This document shows positions 8,784 through 16,416 of a stretch of 64,000 nucleotides of DNA, piece by piece; the first letter of the stretch is position 1, and every line of letters starts with the position of its first letter. A program made the translations under genes and the position numbers. Under the pieces are notes generated by a model. That model was given only the letters and a program-made list of their open reading frames with translations, had not been told where the DNA came from and ran no database searches. Origin of the DNA: JBCBCP01 sp039817385 (lineage in GTDB: Bacteria; Pseudomonadota; Alphaproteobacteria; Rhodobacterales; Rhodobacteraceae); assembly GCA_039817385.1 (NCBI GenBank), contig JBCBVY010000003.1, positions 186,001 to 250,000 on the forward strand, written 5' to 3'.

Positions 8784-9361
8784 GCGAGGGCGTCCTTCAC
8801 TGCGGTGCGCAGGACGGGCAGAAGCTCGGCCTCGAACCAGGGGTTTTTCTTTACCCAGGCGGTGTTGCGCCAGCTGGGATGTGGCAGGGGAATAACGCGG
8901 GGCGCGTGGTTGCGCCAGTCTGCGACGGTGTCTGTGACGGAGGCGCGCGTGTCGAGGTGCCATTTCTGCGCGTAGCCGCCGATTAGTAGCGTGAGCGGGA
9001 CGTCTCCGGCAAAAGCGAGCGCGGATTTTCGCCATGTTTTCTGACAGAGAGCGGGTGGCGGCAGGTCAGAGCCATTGCGGTCATAGCCCGGGAAACAGAA
9101 GGCCATAGGCACGATTGCAACCCTTGATTTGTCGTAGAACGCGGCATCCGAAACCCCCATCCAAGCTCTGAGACGCTGGCCCGAAGGGTCGTCGAACGGG
9201 ATGCGCGAGGCGTGCGCGCGGGCGCCGGGTGCCTGGGAGGCGATGAGGATCCGGGCACCGGGTTCGAACCAGACGACGGGCTTGGGATGGTGCGCTGTGG
9301 CGGTGGCGGCGAAGCGGTCTTTGCAGAGGGTGCAGGCGGATATGGCGTCGATCAGGCTCAC
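8780..9361 (-). CDS. Uracil-DNA glycosylase superfamily protein
   Basis: About 193 residues in the UDG fold. Motif-1-like ILIASQAPG (~33-41) and motif-2 LPHPSWRN (~160) flank the core; SACTLCKDRF near the N-terminus resembles the family 4/5 entry but a full Fe-S Cys set is not obvious. It probably excises uracil or a related lesion, though this clade is uncharacterised. Both candidate starts are GTG (9361 or 9403); 9361 gives the usual short N-terminus before CTLC. It is the first gene of the pair with the SseB-like gene. Confidence 0.75.
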   Translation of the reverse strand: MSLIDAISACTLCKDRFAATATAHHPKPVVWFEPGARILIASQAPGARAHASRIPFDDPSGQRLRAWMGVSDAAFYDKSRVAIVPMAFCFPGYDRNGSDLPPPALCQKTWRKSALAFAGDVPLTLLIGGYAQKWHLDTRASVTDTVADWRNHAPRVIPLPHPSWRNTAWVKKNPWFEAELLPVLRTAVKDALA

Positions 9362-9432
9362 GACGCGGAGGATAGGACGCGGCGGGGTTTTACCAAGTCG
9401 CACAGGGCGACTTAGCGGGCCAGACGGCCTTC

Positions 9433-9493
9433 ATTTCGAGAGTTGTTGAAATAATCCTTGCCCGCGCCTGGTCATTTCAACTATTCACGAAAT
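9433..9493. promoter_or_regulatory. Twin ATTTC-N10-GAAAT dyads, candidate ArsR operators
   Basis: Two 20-bp inverted repeats with the same outer arms and the same 10-nt spacer: 9433-9452 and 9474-9493, offset by 41 bp (about four helical turns). The second abuts the ATG of the regulator at 9494. Their identical geometry and position directly in front of an ArsR-type gene suggest autoregulation. Confidence 0.65.
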
Positions 9494-9826
9494 ATGAAAA
9501 CAGAATCTTCCGATGATCTGGTCCTCGCCCTCGCCGCCACGCGCTTTGCCGCGCTGGGATCGGAGCAGCGGTTGGGTGTTTTGCGGACCCTCGTGCGCGC
9601 TGGCCCCAAGGGGCTGAGCATGGGCGAGCTTGGCAAGCGTTCGGGCGTGACGGGCAGCACGCTGACGCACCACCTGAAGATCCTCGCGCAGGCGGACCTC
9701 GTCACGCAGGCGCGGCAGGGGCGGCAGATGATCGCCGCCGCGATGGCCGATGACGTGATTTACGACCTTTCCAACTTTCTCATCGCGCAGTGCTGCGCGG
9801 ACAGCAAGGAGCCCTGTGATGGCTGA
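9494..9826 (+). CDS. ArsR-family metalloid-responsive repressor
   Basis: 110-residue winged-helix repressor. The ArsR HTH is clear: LGSEQRLGVLRTLVRAGP, then GELGKRSGVTGSTLTHHLKIL (helices ~42-64) and the wing LVTQARQGRQ. The C-terminus carries Cys100-Cys101 and Cys108 (QCCADSKEPC). This spacing is close to the Cys95/Cys96/Cys102 arsenite site described for Acidithiobacillus ferrooxidans ArsR. The ATG at 9494 is preferred over 9458 because the latter would swallow the dyad operators. It overlaps the permease start by 8 bp, forming an operon. Ligand As(III) or an organoarsenical is inferred. Confidence 0.88.
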   Translation: MKTESSDDLVLALAATRFAALGSEQRLGVLRTLVRAGPKGLSMGELGKRSGVTGSTLTHHLKILAQADLVTQARQGRQMIAAAMADDVIYDLSNFLIAQCCADSKEPCDG

Positions 9827-10853
9827 GACGACCCAAACCCCGAAGGCAGGCGTCAAGCTGCCGGACTGGATCGTGACCGTGTGGACCGCCGTAGTGGTGA
9901 TGTTTGCCGCGGTTGCGGTCCTTGATCCGGGCAACCTGATCGAGACGGCGCAGTTCACCTTGCGCGCGATGATGAACACCGCGCCGTTTATCCTCTTTGC
10001 CGTCTTTGCGGTCGCCTATCTGAAGGCGACCGGGGCGGAGAACCTGCTGGCGAAGGCGTTCGAGGGCAACCCGGCGCGGATGGTGGTGATGGCCGCGCTG
10101 CTGGGCGGGCTTTCGCCGTTTTGCTCGTGCGAGGTGATCCCGTTTATTGCGGCGCTTTTGGCTGTGGGCGCGCCTTTGGGGGCCGTGATGGCGTTCTGGC
10201 TGGCCTCACCGCTGATGGACCCGGCGATGTTCCTGATCACCAGCGGCGAGCTTGGCTGGAATTTTGCCATCGCCAAAACGGCTTTTGCGGTGGGCCTTGG
10301 GATGCTGGGCGGCTTTGGCACGCTGTTGCTGTCGAACTCGCCCGTATTTACAGATCCGCTGCGCGAGAAGCCTGCGGTTGGCGGCTGCTGCGGGGTCAAA
10401 AAGCCGTTCTCGGGCACGCCGGTCTGGCGGTTTTGGGGCGCGGCGGACCGGCGCGAGACCTTCCGGGACACCTTCCTGGAGAATGGCGTGTTCCTGCTGA
10501 AGTGGCTCCTGCTGGCCTATACGGTTGAGGCGCTGATGGTGTCCTACGTGCCTGCCGAGCTGATTGCCGGGGTTCTGGGCGGTGACGGGCTGCTGCCGAT
10601 CTTCCTTGGCGCTTTGGTCGGCGCGCCGGCGTACCTGAACGGCTATGCGGCGGTGCCCTTGGTGTCGGGCCTGCTGGAGCAGGGCATGGCCCCCGGTGCG
10701 GCGATGTCCTTTGTCATCGCGGGCGGGGTCAGCTCAATCCCGGCGGCGCTTGCGGTCTGGGCGCTGGTCAAGCCGCGTGTTTTTGCGGCTTACCTGGGCT
10801 TTGCGATCACCGGCGCAATGATTGCCGGGACCGTGTGGCAGGTGATTGCCTGA
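9819..10853 (+). CDS. ArsP-like permease (DUF318/PF03773)
   Basis: 344-residue membrane protein with about eight hydrophobic helices. The family motif SPFCSCEVIPF (~residues 93-103) and a cytoplasmic loop GGCCGVKK (~187-194) carry paired cysteines. Members of this family include ArsP, which exports trivalent organoarsenicals, but others have no known substrate. SD AAGGAG lies 7 nt before the ATG at 9819. Translational overlap with the ArsR gene supports inducible metalloid efflux. Substrate identity is not shown by the sequence. Confidence 0.85.
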   Translation: MAETTQTPKAGVKLPDWIVTVWTAVVVMFAAVAVLDPGNLIETAQFTLRAMMNTAPFILFAVFAVAYLKATGAENLLAKAFEGNPARMVVMAALLGGLSPFCSCEVIPFIAALLAVGAPLGAVMAFWLASPLMDPAMFLITSGELGWNFAIAKTAFAVGLGMLGGFGTLLLSNSPVFTDPLREKPAVGGCCGVKKPFSGTPVWRFWGAADRRETFRDTFLENGVFLLKWLLLAYTVEALMVSYVPAELIAGVLGGDGLLPIFLGALVGAPAYLNGYAAVPLVSGLLEQGMAPGAAMSFVIAGGVSSIPAALAVWALVKPRVFAAYLGFAITGAMIAGTVWQVIA

Positions 10854-10857
10854 GGCG

Positions 10858-10900
10858 GCAATTCTTGAAGAATTGCGGGGACCGATCCTTTAAGGATCGG
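10858..10900 (+). terminator. Two tandem palindromes followed by T-run
   Basis: GCAATTCTTGAAGAATTGC (10858-10876) and CCGATCCTTTAAGGATCGG (10882-10900), the latter followed by TTTTCC, giving a good intrinsic terminator 4 bp after the permease stop. The second 19-mer is identical to 5810-5828. Confidence 0.8.
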
Positions 10901-11008
10901 TTTTCCGTTTGCGGGCTGCTGACAGAATGCGTCCGCAGCGCGGTGCGATCAGGATTGCTGATTTGTCTTTGGTCCTGTTCCCTTGGGCGCGAAGTCAGGG
11001 AGGCGTAC

Positions 11009-11401
11009 ATGTCCGTCATCAGCCACATCACATTGGGAACGAACGATCCGGAGCGGTCCGGGCGGTTCTACGACGACGTCCTCGGCGTGCTGGGTTTCAC
11101 GCGCCTGCCGAAACCGCCCGGTAAGCCCCCCGCTTATGAGAAGGGCGGTATGCCGACGATTTACCTGTACACGCCGGAAGATGGCAGGCCGGCCACGTGG
11201 GGCAATGGCACGCATGTGGCCTTTGTCGCGGACACCCGGCAGATGGTGCGCGATTTTCACGACGCCGCGCTGCGCCTTGGCGGCCGCAGCGAAGGGGCGC
11301 CGGGGCCGCGTCCGCATTATGGTGAGACATATTATGCCGCCTATGTGCGCGATCCGGATGGCAACAAGCTGCAGGCGGTGTGCTACGCGGCGGACGCATA
11401 A
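11009..11401 (+). CDS. VOC/glyoxalase-fold protein
   Basis: 130-residue single-domain VOC (vicinal oxygen chelate) protein with the usual ISHITLGTNDPERSGRFYDDVLG opening (here described over residues 4-26), a central GNGTHVAFVA strand and a C-terminal VRDPDGNKLQAVCYA strand. His and Glu/Gln metal ligands of the fold appear at H7, H71 and Q122-region, so a metal-dependent lyase, isomerase or dioxygenase is possible, but the substrate is unknown. SD GGGAGG precedes the ATG at 11009. It stands alone behind the permease terminator, so it is probably not part of the arsenic operon. Confidence 0.85.
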   Translation: MSVISHITLGTNDPERSGRFYDDVLGVLGFTRLPKPPGKPPAYEKGGMPTIYLYTPEDGRPATWGNGTHVAFVADTRQMVRDFHDAALRLGGRSEGAPGPRPHYGETYYAAYVRDPDGNKLQAVCYAADA

Positions 11402-11614
11402 CCTTTGGCTCTCGCGCAGGCTGTGTCAGAGCGCGCGGTTTTCCCCTGCACGAACAATCCACCCCGGCCATATACAATTGACGACAAGTCCGACATAATA
11501 TCGCCTAATTCGGTGGGTAGTGCTTAACCAAGCCCTGTTAAAAGGGCATGCGATGCCCACCTGAAGAGGCACGCAGCCGCACAAGCAGTCAGTCCCCGAG
11601 GGCCGGAGCAGGCC

Positions 11615-12274
11615 ATGTTGGAATTCGAAAACGTCAGCAAGTCCTTCTGGACGGGCACACAGCGCAAGGTGATCCTTGACCGCGTGTCCTTCCGGGTGGA
11701 GCTTGGCCGCTCAATGGGTATTCTGGCGCCAAACGGCACGGGCAAGACGACGCTGATCAATATGATGGCGGGGCTGGAAAAGCCTGATGAGGGCGAGATC
11801 CGGCGCAATTGCAACATCTCCTTCCCGCTTGGGTTCATGGGCGGTGTGGTTACCAAAGTCTCCGCGATGGAGAACGCCCGCTATATCGCGCGGCTTTACG
11901 GGCTGGACCCGGATTATGTCGAAAGCTTTTGCCGCTGGCTGTGCGGGCTGGGCGAGTATTTCGACCAGCCGCTGGGCACTTACAGCCAGGGGATGCGCGC
12001 CCGGTTTTCTTTTGCGCTGATGCTGGCGCTGGATTTCGACATGTACCTCATCGATGAGGGGATGCCGGGAACGACAGACGTGGAATTTAACCGAAAGGCC
12101 GGGGAGATTTTGCAGGAACGCCTGCGCACGACCACCATCGTGATCGTGTCCCACCAAGCCAAGACGCTGGAGAAATTTGCCCGCGAGGCCGCCGTGCTGA
12201 TCGACGGGCATCTCCAGATGTTCGACACCCTCGAAGAGGCCAAGCAGCTTTATGACTACGAAACCCAAAGCTAG
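11615..12274 (+). CDS. kpsT: Capsular polysaccharide export ATPase (KpsT-type)
   Basis: 219-residue ABC ATPase of the KpsT/BexA/CtrD class, which powers export of group-2/3 capsule or related lipid-linked polysaccharide through the inner membrane. Walker A is APNGTGKTT (~residues 38-46), the signature is YSQGMRAR and Walker B is MYLIDEG, followed by a switch His in VIVSHQ. The short length and the SQGM signature fit this class. It overlaps kpsE by 23 bp. The membrane permease partner (KpsM) is not adjacent, so it must be encoded elsewhere. The upstream 213 bp hold no gene; an AT-rich patch (CATAAT at 11494) may be a -10. Confidence 0.88.
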   Translation: MLEFENVSKSFWTGTQRKVILDRVSFRVELGRSMGILAPNGTGKTTLINMMAGLEKPDEGEIRRNCNISFPLGFMGGVVTKVSAMENARYIARLYGLDPDYVESFCRWLCGLGEYFDQPLGTYSQGMRARFSFALMLALDFDMYLIDEGMPGTTDVEFNRKAGEILQERLRTTTIVIVSHQAKTLEKFAREAAVLIDGHLQMFDTLEEAKQLYDYETQS

Positions 12275-13940
12275 AAAGTTCCGCATCAAGCGTGGCGGGC
12301 CGAGCCTTTCCCAGCCGCAGGCCCCGGTGGAGCAGCCCGAGCCGCCCGCACCCCCGCCGCAGCCTGCCGCGGAACCGGGCGGCGATCTGCGGTCCCGCAT
12401 CGGCGCGCCAAAGGTCCCGCCGCAGCCGGAGCCTGCCCGCGCAGGCGATGTGGCCTCTGCGGCGCAGGTCGCGGGGGAGACGGACATTGACGCGATCCGC
12501 CGGGAGGGCCTGACGGGCCGCCAGCTGCGCATGGCGCGCCGGGTGGCCCAAAAACACGGGCTGGCCGCGACCTCGGATTTTGACGCGGTGCGGCTTTTGC
12601 GGATGCAGGGGATCGACCCGTTCCAGCGCGGCAACATGCTGGAGCTTGTCGTGCCCGAGGGCGGCCAAGCCCCGCCGCAGCCCGGCGTGCCCGCGCGCAC
12701 CGATGGCGAGGGCACCAAGGTTCAATTGCCCCAGACCATCAAGCCGGAAAAGGTGCAATTGCCCTCAACCGAGGTCAGCCCGGCAGAGCGCCGGGTGCGC
12801 GAGATTGCGCAGATCCAGAAGGACATCTCGCGCCGCCGCCGCAAACGGGGCATCATGCTGCTGGCGCGGCTGACCTTCTTTGTTTTTCTGCCGACTTTCC
12901 TTGCGGGCTATTACTTCTACACCATCGCCACGCCGATGTATTCGACGAAGTCCGAATTCCTGATCATTACCAATGAAGGCGGCGGCGGGCCGGGCGGCGG
13001 TCTGGGCGGGCTGCTGCCAACGCAGTTTGCCACCAATTCCGACGCAATCGCGGTGCAGGGTTACCTGCAATCCAAGGACGCGATGCTGCGCCTTGACGCT
13101 GATCTGGGCTTCAAATCGCATTTCACGCAGGATTGGATCGACCCGATCCAACGGCTGGAGGCAGACCCGACCAACGAGGACGCCTACAAGGTGTACCGCA
13201 AGAACGTGAAGCTGGGCTATGACCCGACCGAAGGCGTGATCCGCATGGAGGTCATCGCCGCCGATCCGGCCGTCACCGGACAGTTCTCTGAACGGCTGAT
13301 CGAATATGCCGAAGCGCGGGTGAACAACCTCAGCCAGCAAAAGCGCGAGGACCAGATGCGCGACGCCCGCGAGGGGCTGGAGCGCGCGGAGGCCGAGCGG
13401 CGCATTGCGCAAGAGGCGCTGGTGCGGGTGCAGATCGAAGGCGCTACGCTGGACCCCGAGGGCGTGATCGCCTCGCTGCGGGCGCAGATCAGCCAGCTCG
13501 AGACCCAAGTTATCGAAAAAGAGATCGAACTGGCGAGCCTTCTGAACAATTCGCGCCCCAACCAGAGCCGCGTGGACGCGGCACGGGGCGAATTGCAGAT
13601 CTTCCAGGCGCAGCTCGACAAGCTGAACGCGCGCATGACCGACGTGAGCCGCGGCGAAAATTCGCTGGCGGAACTGGCCGCGCGCATCCAGCTGGCGCAG
13701 GCGGACCTTGCCAACCGCGACCTGATGCTGCAATCCGCGCTTCAGACGCTGGAAAGCGCGCGGGCCGAAGCCAATCGGCAGGTGCGGTACCTGGTTGTCG
13801 GTGTGGAGCCGGTTGCGCCCGAAGAGGCCAGCTATCCCCGCGCCTTCGAAAACACGATCCTCGCCTTCCTGATCTTTGGGGGAATTTACCTGATGATCTC
13901 GCTGACGGCGTCGATCCTACGGGAACAGGTGACGTCCTGA
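12252..13940 (+). CDS. kpsE: Capsule export inner-membrane protein with long N-terminal extension
   Basis: 562 residues against ~380-400 for typical KpsE/BexC/CtrB. The first ~195 residues are an extra cytoplasmic region: proline/alanine-rich linkers around a short helical module (REGLTGRQLRMARRVAQKHG) ending in basic RRRRKR. The canonical part follows: TM1 (~198-222), periplasmic PMYSTKSEF, long coiled coil (~355-510) and C-terminal TM (~533-556). It is a polysaccharide co-polymerase-type adaptor linking the ABC exporter to the outer-membrane pore. The ATG at 12252 lies inside the kpsT end; kdsA follows after 1 bp. Confidence 0.87.
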   Translation: MTTKPKARKFRIKRGGPSLSQPQAPVEQPEPPAPPPQPAAEPGGDLRSRIGAPKVPPQPEPARAGDVASAAQVAGETDIDAIRREGLTGRQLRMARRVAQKHGLAATSDFDAVRLLRMQGIDPFQRGNMLELVVPEGGQAPPQPGVPARTDGEGTKVQLPQTIKPEKVQLPSTEVSPAERRVREIAQIQKDISRRRRKRGIMLLARLTFFVFLPTFLAGYYFYTIATPMYSTKSEFLIITNEGGGGPGGGLGGLLPTQFATNSDAIAVQGYLQSKDAMLRLDADLGFKSHFTQDWIDPIQRLEADPTNEDAYKVYRKNVKLGYDPTEGVIRMEVIAADPAVTGQFSERLIEYAEARVNNLSQQKREDQMRDAREGLERAEAERRIAQEALVRVQIEGATLDPEGVIASLRAQISQLETQVIEKEIELASLLNNSRPNQSRVDAARGELQIFQAQLDKLNARMTDVSRGENSLAELAARIQLAQADLANRDLMLQSALQTLESARAEANRQVRYLVVGVEPVAPEEASYPRAFENTILAFLIFGGIYLMISLTASILREQVTS

Positions 13941-13941
13941 T

Positions 13942-14775
13942 ATGACGGATGTGAGCATCGGCGGCCTGACCGTCGGCAACGCGCAGCCCCTGACGGTGAT
14001 TGCGGGGCCTTGCGCGCTGGAGAACGTGGACCTCGCCCAGCAGATCGCCGGCACGGTGAAAGAGGCCTGCGATGCGGCGGGCGCGCAGTACATCTTTAAG
14101 GCGAGCTTCGACAAGGCGAACCGCACCTCCGTCGCGGGCGGGCGCGGTATGGGCATTGATGCCGGGCTAAAGGCGCTCAGCTCGGTCAAGGACGCGATTG
14201 GCGTGCCGGTTCTGACAGACGTGCACACCGAGGCGCAATGCGCCCCGGTGGCGCAAGTTGTGGACGTGCTGCAAATCCCCGCCTTCCTGTGCCGCCAGAC
14301 CGACCTGCTGCTTGCCGCGGGCGAGACCGGCGCCGCCGTGAACGTGAAAAAGGGCCAGTGGATGGCCCCGTGGGAGATGGAAAACGTGGCGGCCAAGATC
14401 GCCTCGACCGGGAACCAGCGCATCCTGCTGACCGAGCGGGGCAATGCCTTTGGCTACAACACCTGGGTCACCGATATGCGCAGCCTGCCGCAGATGGCGC
14501 AAACCGGCTACCCGGTGGTGATGGATGCGACCCACACGGTTGCCTCCCCGGGCGGCAAGGGCACCTCGTCCGGCGGGCAGCGGGAGTTCGCGCCGATCAT
14601 GGCGCGGGCGGCTGTTGCTGTGGGCACCGCAGCGGTGTTTATTGAAACCCACCCCGACCCCGACACCGCGCCCAGCGACGGGCCGAACATGGTGTACCTG
14701 CACGACATGCCCGCGCTCGTCACGCTTCTGATGCAACTTGATGCGATAGCCAAAGCCAACCCGGCCAAGATTTGA
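13942..14775 (+). CDS. kdsA: 3-deoxy-8-phosphooctulonate (KDO-8-P) synthase
   Basis: 277-residue enzyme that condenses arabinose-5-phosphate with phosphoenolpyruvate to KDO-8-P, the first KDO step for LPS and KDO-linked capsule. Motifs: VIAGPCALEN near the N-terminus, FKASFDKANRTS, VDVLQIPAFLCRQTDLL and a C-terminal ETHPDPDTAPSDGPNM. The Cys in IAGPC is the residue that marks the metal-dependent class; the metal-free class (E. coli) has Asn there. Sitting directly behind kpsE, it suggests KDO supply for the exported polysaccharide. Confidence 0.96.
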   Translation: MTDVSIGGLTVGNAQPLTVIAGPCALENVDLAQQIAGTVKEACDAAGAQYIFKASFDKANRTSVAGGRGMGIDAGLKALSSVKDAIGVPVLTDVHTEAQCAPVAQVVDVLQIPAFLCRQTDLLLAAGETGAAVNVKKGQWMAPWEMENVAAKIASTGNQRILLTERGNAFGYNTWVTDMRSLPQMAQTGYPVVMDATHTVASPGGKGTSSGGQREFAPIMARAAVAVGTAAVFIETHPDPDTAPSDGPNMVYLHDMPALVTLLMQLDAIAKANPAKI

Positions 14776-14793
14776 AGACCAAGGATCTGCTTC

Positions 14794-16290
14794 ATGACCA
14801 AACCCCTTCCAGAGGTAACCCAAAACACGTGGGCCTTCCTGCGCGATGCGATGATCACCCCGACCGGCTTTCGCGAATATGACGCGCGCTGGCAGTACCC
14901 CGATGCGATCAACCTGCCGGGGATCACGGCGCTGGGCCTTGGCCTTGGCACGCAGATGCACTTGCGCGGGATCGACCCGGTCATCGCGGTGGGAAATGAC
15001 TACCGCGACTATTCGCTGAGCATCAAAAACGCGCTTATCCTCGGCCTGATGCAGGCGGGCATTCACGTGAAGGATATTGGCCCGGCGCTGTCGCCGATGG
15101 CCTATTTTTCGCAGTTTCACCTCGATGTGCCCGCGGTGGCGATGGTCACAGCCAGCCACAACCCGAACGGCTGGACCGGGGTCAAGATGGGCTTTGACCG
15201 CCCGCTGACCCACGGCCCCGAAGAGATGGCAGAGCTGCGCGACATCGTGCTGGAGGGCCGCGGCGAGGCCCGCCCCGGCGGGGCCTATGAGTTTGTGGAC
15301 GGGGTGCGCGAGGCGTATCTGGATGACCTTGTCGGGGATTTCAAAATGTCCCGCCCGCTGAAGGTGGTTTGCGCGACCGGCAACGGCACGGCAAGCGCCT
15401 TTGCGCCCGAGCTCTTCCGCCGGATCGGGGTGGAGGTGGTCGAAAGCCACAACACGCTCGACTACACCTTCCCCGCCTATAACCCCAACCCCGAAGCGTT
15501 GGAGATGCTGCACGACATGGCCGATGCCGTGAAAGCCTCGGGCGCGGATTTTGCGCTGGGCTTTGACGGGGATGGTGACCGCTGCGGCGTGGTCGATGAC
15601 GAGGGCGAGGAGATCTTTGCCGACAAGGTGGGCGTCATCATGGCCCGCGATTTGGCGAAACTGCACCCCGGTGCGACCTTTGTGGCGGATGTGAAGTCGA
15701 CGGGTCTGTTCGCGTCAGACCCGGAATTGCAGGCGTTGGGGGCCAAGGCCGATTACTGGAAGACCGGGCACAGCCACATGAAGCGGCGCGTCAAAGAGAT
15801 CGGCGCGCTGGCGGGGTTTGAGAAGTCGGGGCATTACTTTTTGGCCGAGCCCGTGGGGCGCGGCTATGACTGCGGGATGCGCGTGGCGGTGGAGATCTGC
15901 AAGCTGATGGACCGCAACCCGGACATGAAGATGTCGGACCTGCGCAAGGCGCTGCCGAAGACGTACTCTTCACCCACGATGTCGCCTTATGCCGCCGATA
16001 CGGAGAAATACGACATCCTCGCGCGGCTGGTGGACAAGCTGGTGGCCAAGCATGAGGCGGGTGAGACCGTGGGCGGGCGGGCGATCAAGGAGGTCGTGAC
16101 AGTGAACGGCGCACGCGTGATCCTCGACAATGGCGGCTGGGGTCTGGTGCGGGCCTCGTCCAACACGCCGAACCTCGTGGTGGTCTGCGAAAGCCCACAA
16201 AGCGACGAAGAACTGCGCGCGATCTTTGCTGATATCGACGCGATGATCCGCACGGAGCCAGGTGTCGGGGACTACGACCAGACGCTTTGA
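14794..16290 (+). CDS. Phosphomannomutase/phosphoglucomutase
   Basis: 498-residue alpha-D-phosphohexomutase of the AlgC/ManB type, interconverting hexose-6-phosphate and hexose-1-phosphate for sugar-nucleotide synthesis. All four domains show their marks: phosphoserine loop TASHNPNGWTG (~118-128), metal loop DGDGDR (~258-263), sugar-binding FEKSGHYFLAEP and phosphate-binding RASSNTPNL. Same strand, 18 bp behind kdsA, and closed by hairpins, so it is likely the last gene of the polysaccharide operon. Mannose versus glucose preference cannot be read. Confidence 0.92.
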   Translation: MTKPLPEVTQNTWAFLRDAMITPTGFREYDARWQYPDAINLPGITALGLGLGTQMHLRGIDPVIAVGNDYRDYSLSIKNALILGLMQAGIHVKDIGPALSPMAYFSQFHLDVPAVAMVTASHNPNGWTGVKMGFDRPLTHGPEEMAELRDIVLEGRGEARPGGAYEFVDGVREAYLDDLVGDFKMSRPLKVVCATGNGTASAFAPELFRRIGVEVVESHNTLDYTFPAYNPNPEALEMLHDMADAVKASGADFALGFDGDGDRCGVVDDEGEEIFADKVGVIMARDLAKLHPGATFVADVKSTGLFASDPELQALGAKADYWKTGHSHMKRRVKEIGALAGFEKSGHYFLAEPVGRGYDCGMRVAVEICKLMDRNPDMKMSDLRKALPKTYSSPTMSPYAADTEKYDILARLVDKLVAKHEAGETVGGRAIKEVVTVNGARVILDNGGWGLVRASSNTPNLVVVCESPQSDEELRAIFADIDAMIRTEPGVGDYDQTL

Positions 16291-16297
16291 GCTGGCG

Positions 16298-16415
16298 TTT
16301 TCTTGGTAAGAAAAAGGACCGGAAACGAAAGTGTTTCCGGGCCCCCCAGGTTTTCCGACGCGGAAAACTACGGCGCACCGTCCAGAGCGGGGCGGGAAAC
16401 CGCGTCCGGTTTCCC
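16298..16415. terminator. Four tandem hairpins at convergent junction
   Basis: Perfect stems at 16298-16314 (TTTTCTT/AAGAAAA), 16319-16340 (CCGGAAAC/GTTTCCGG), 16350-16368 (GTTTTCCG/CGGAAAAC) and 16394-16415 (GGGAAACC/GGTTTCCC). They fill the gap between the mutase stop and the stop of the converging AsmA gene. Termination from both sides is the simplest role. Confidence 0.65.
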
Positions 16416-16416
16416 G

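Noticed and set aside
11009..11401. VOC protein as ArsI (organoarsenical C-As lyase) linked to the ArsR-permease operon
   Set aside because: It lacks the vicinal cysteine motif of ArsI and lies behind a strong terminator, so no functional link is supported.
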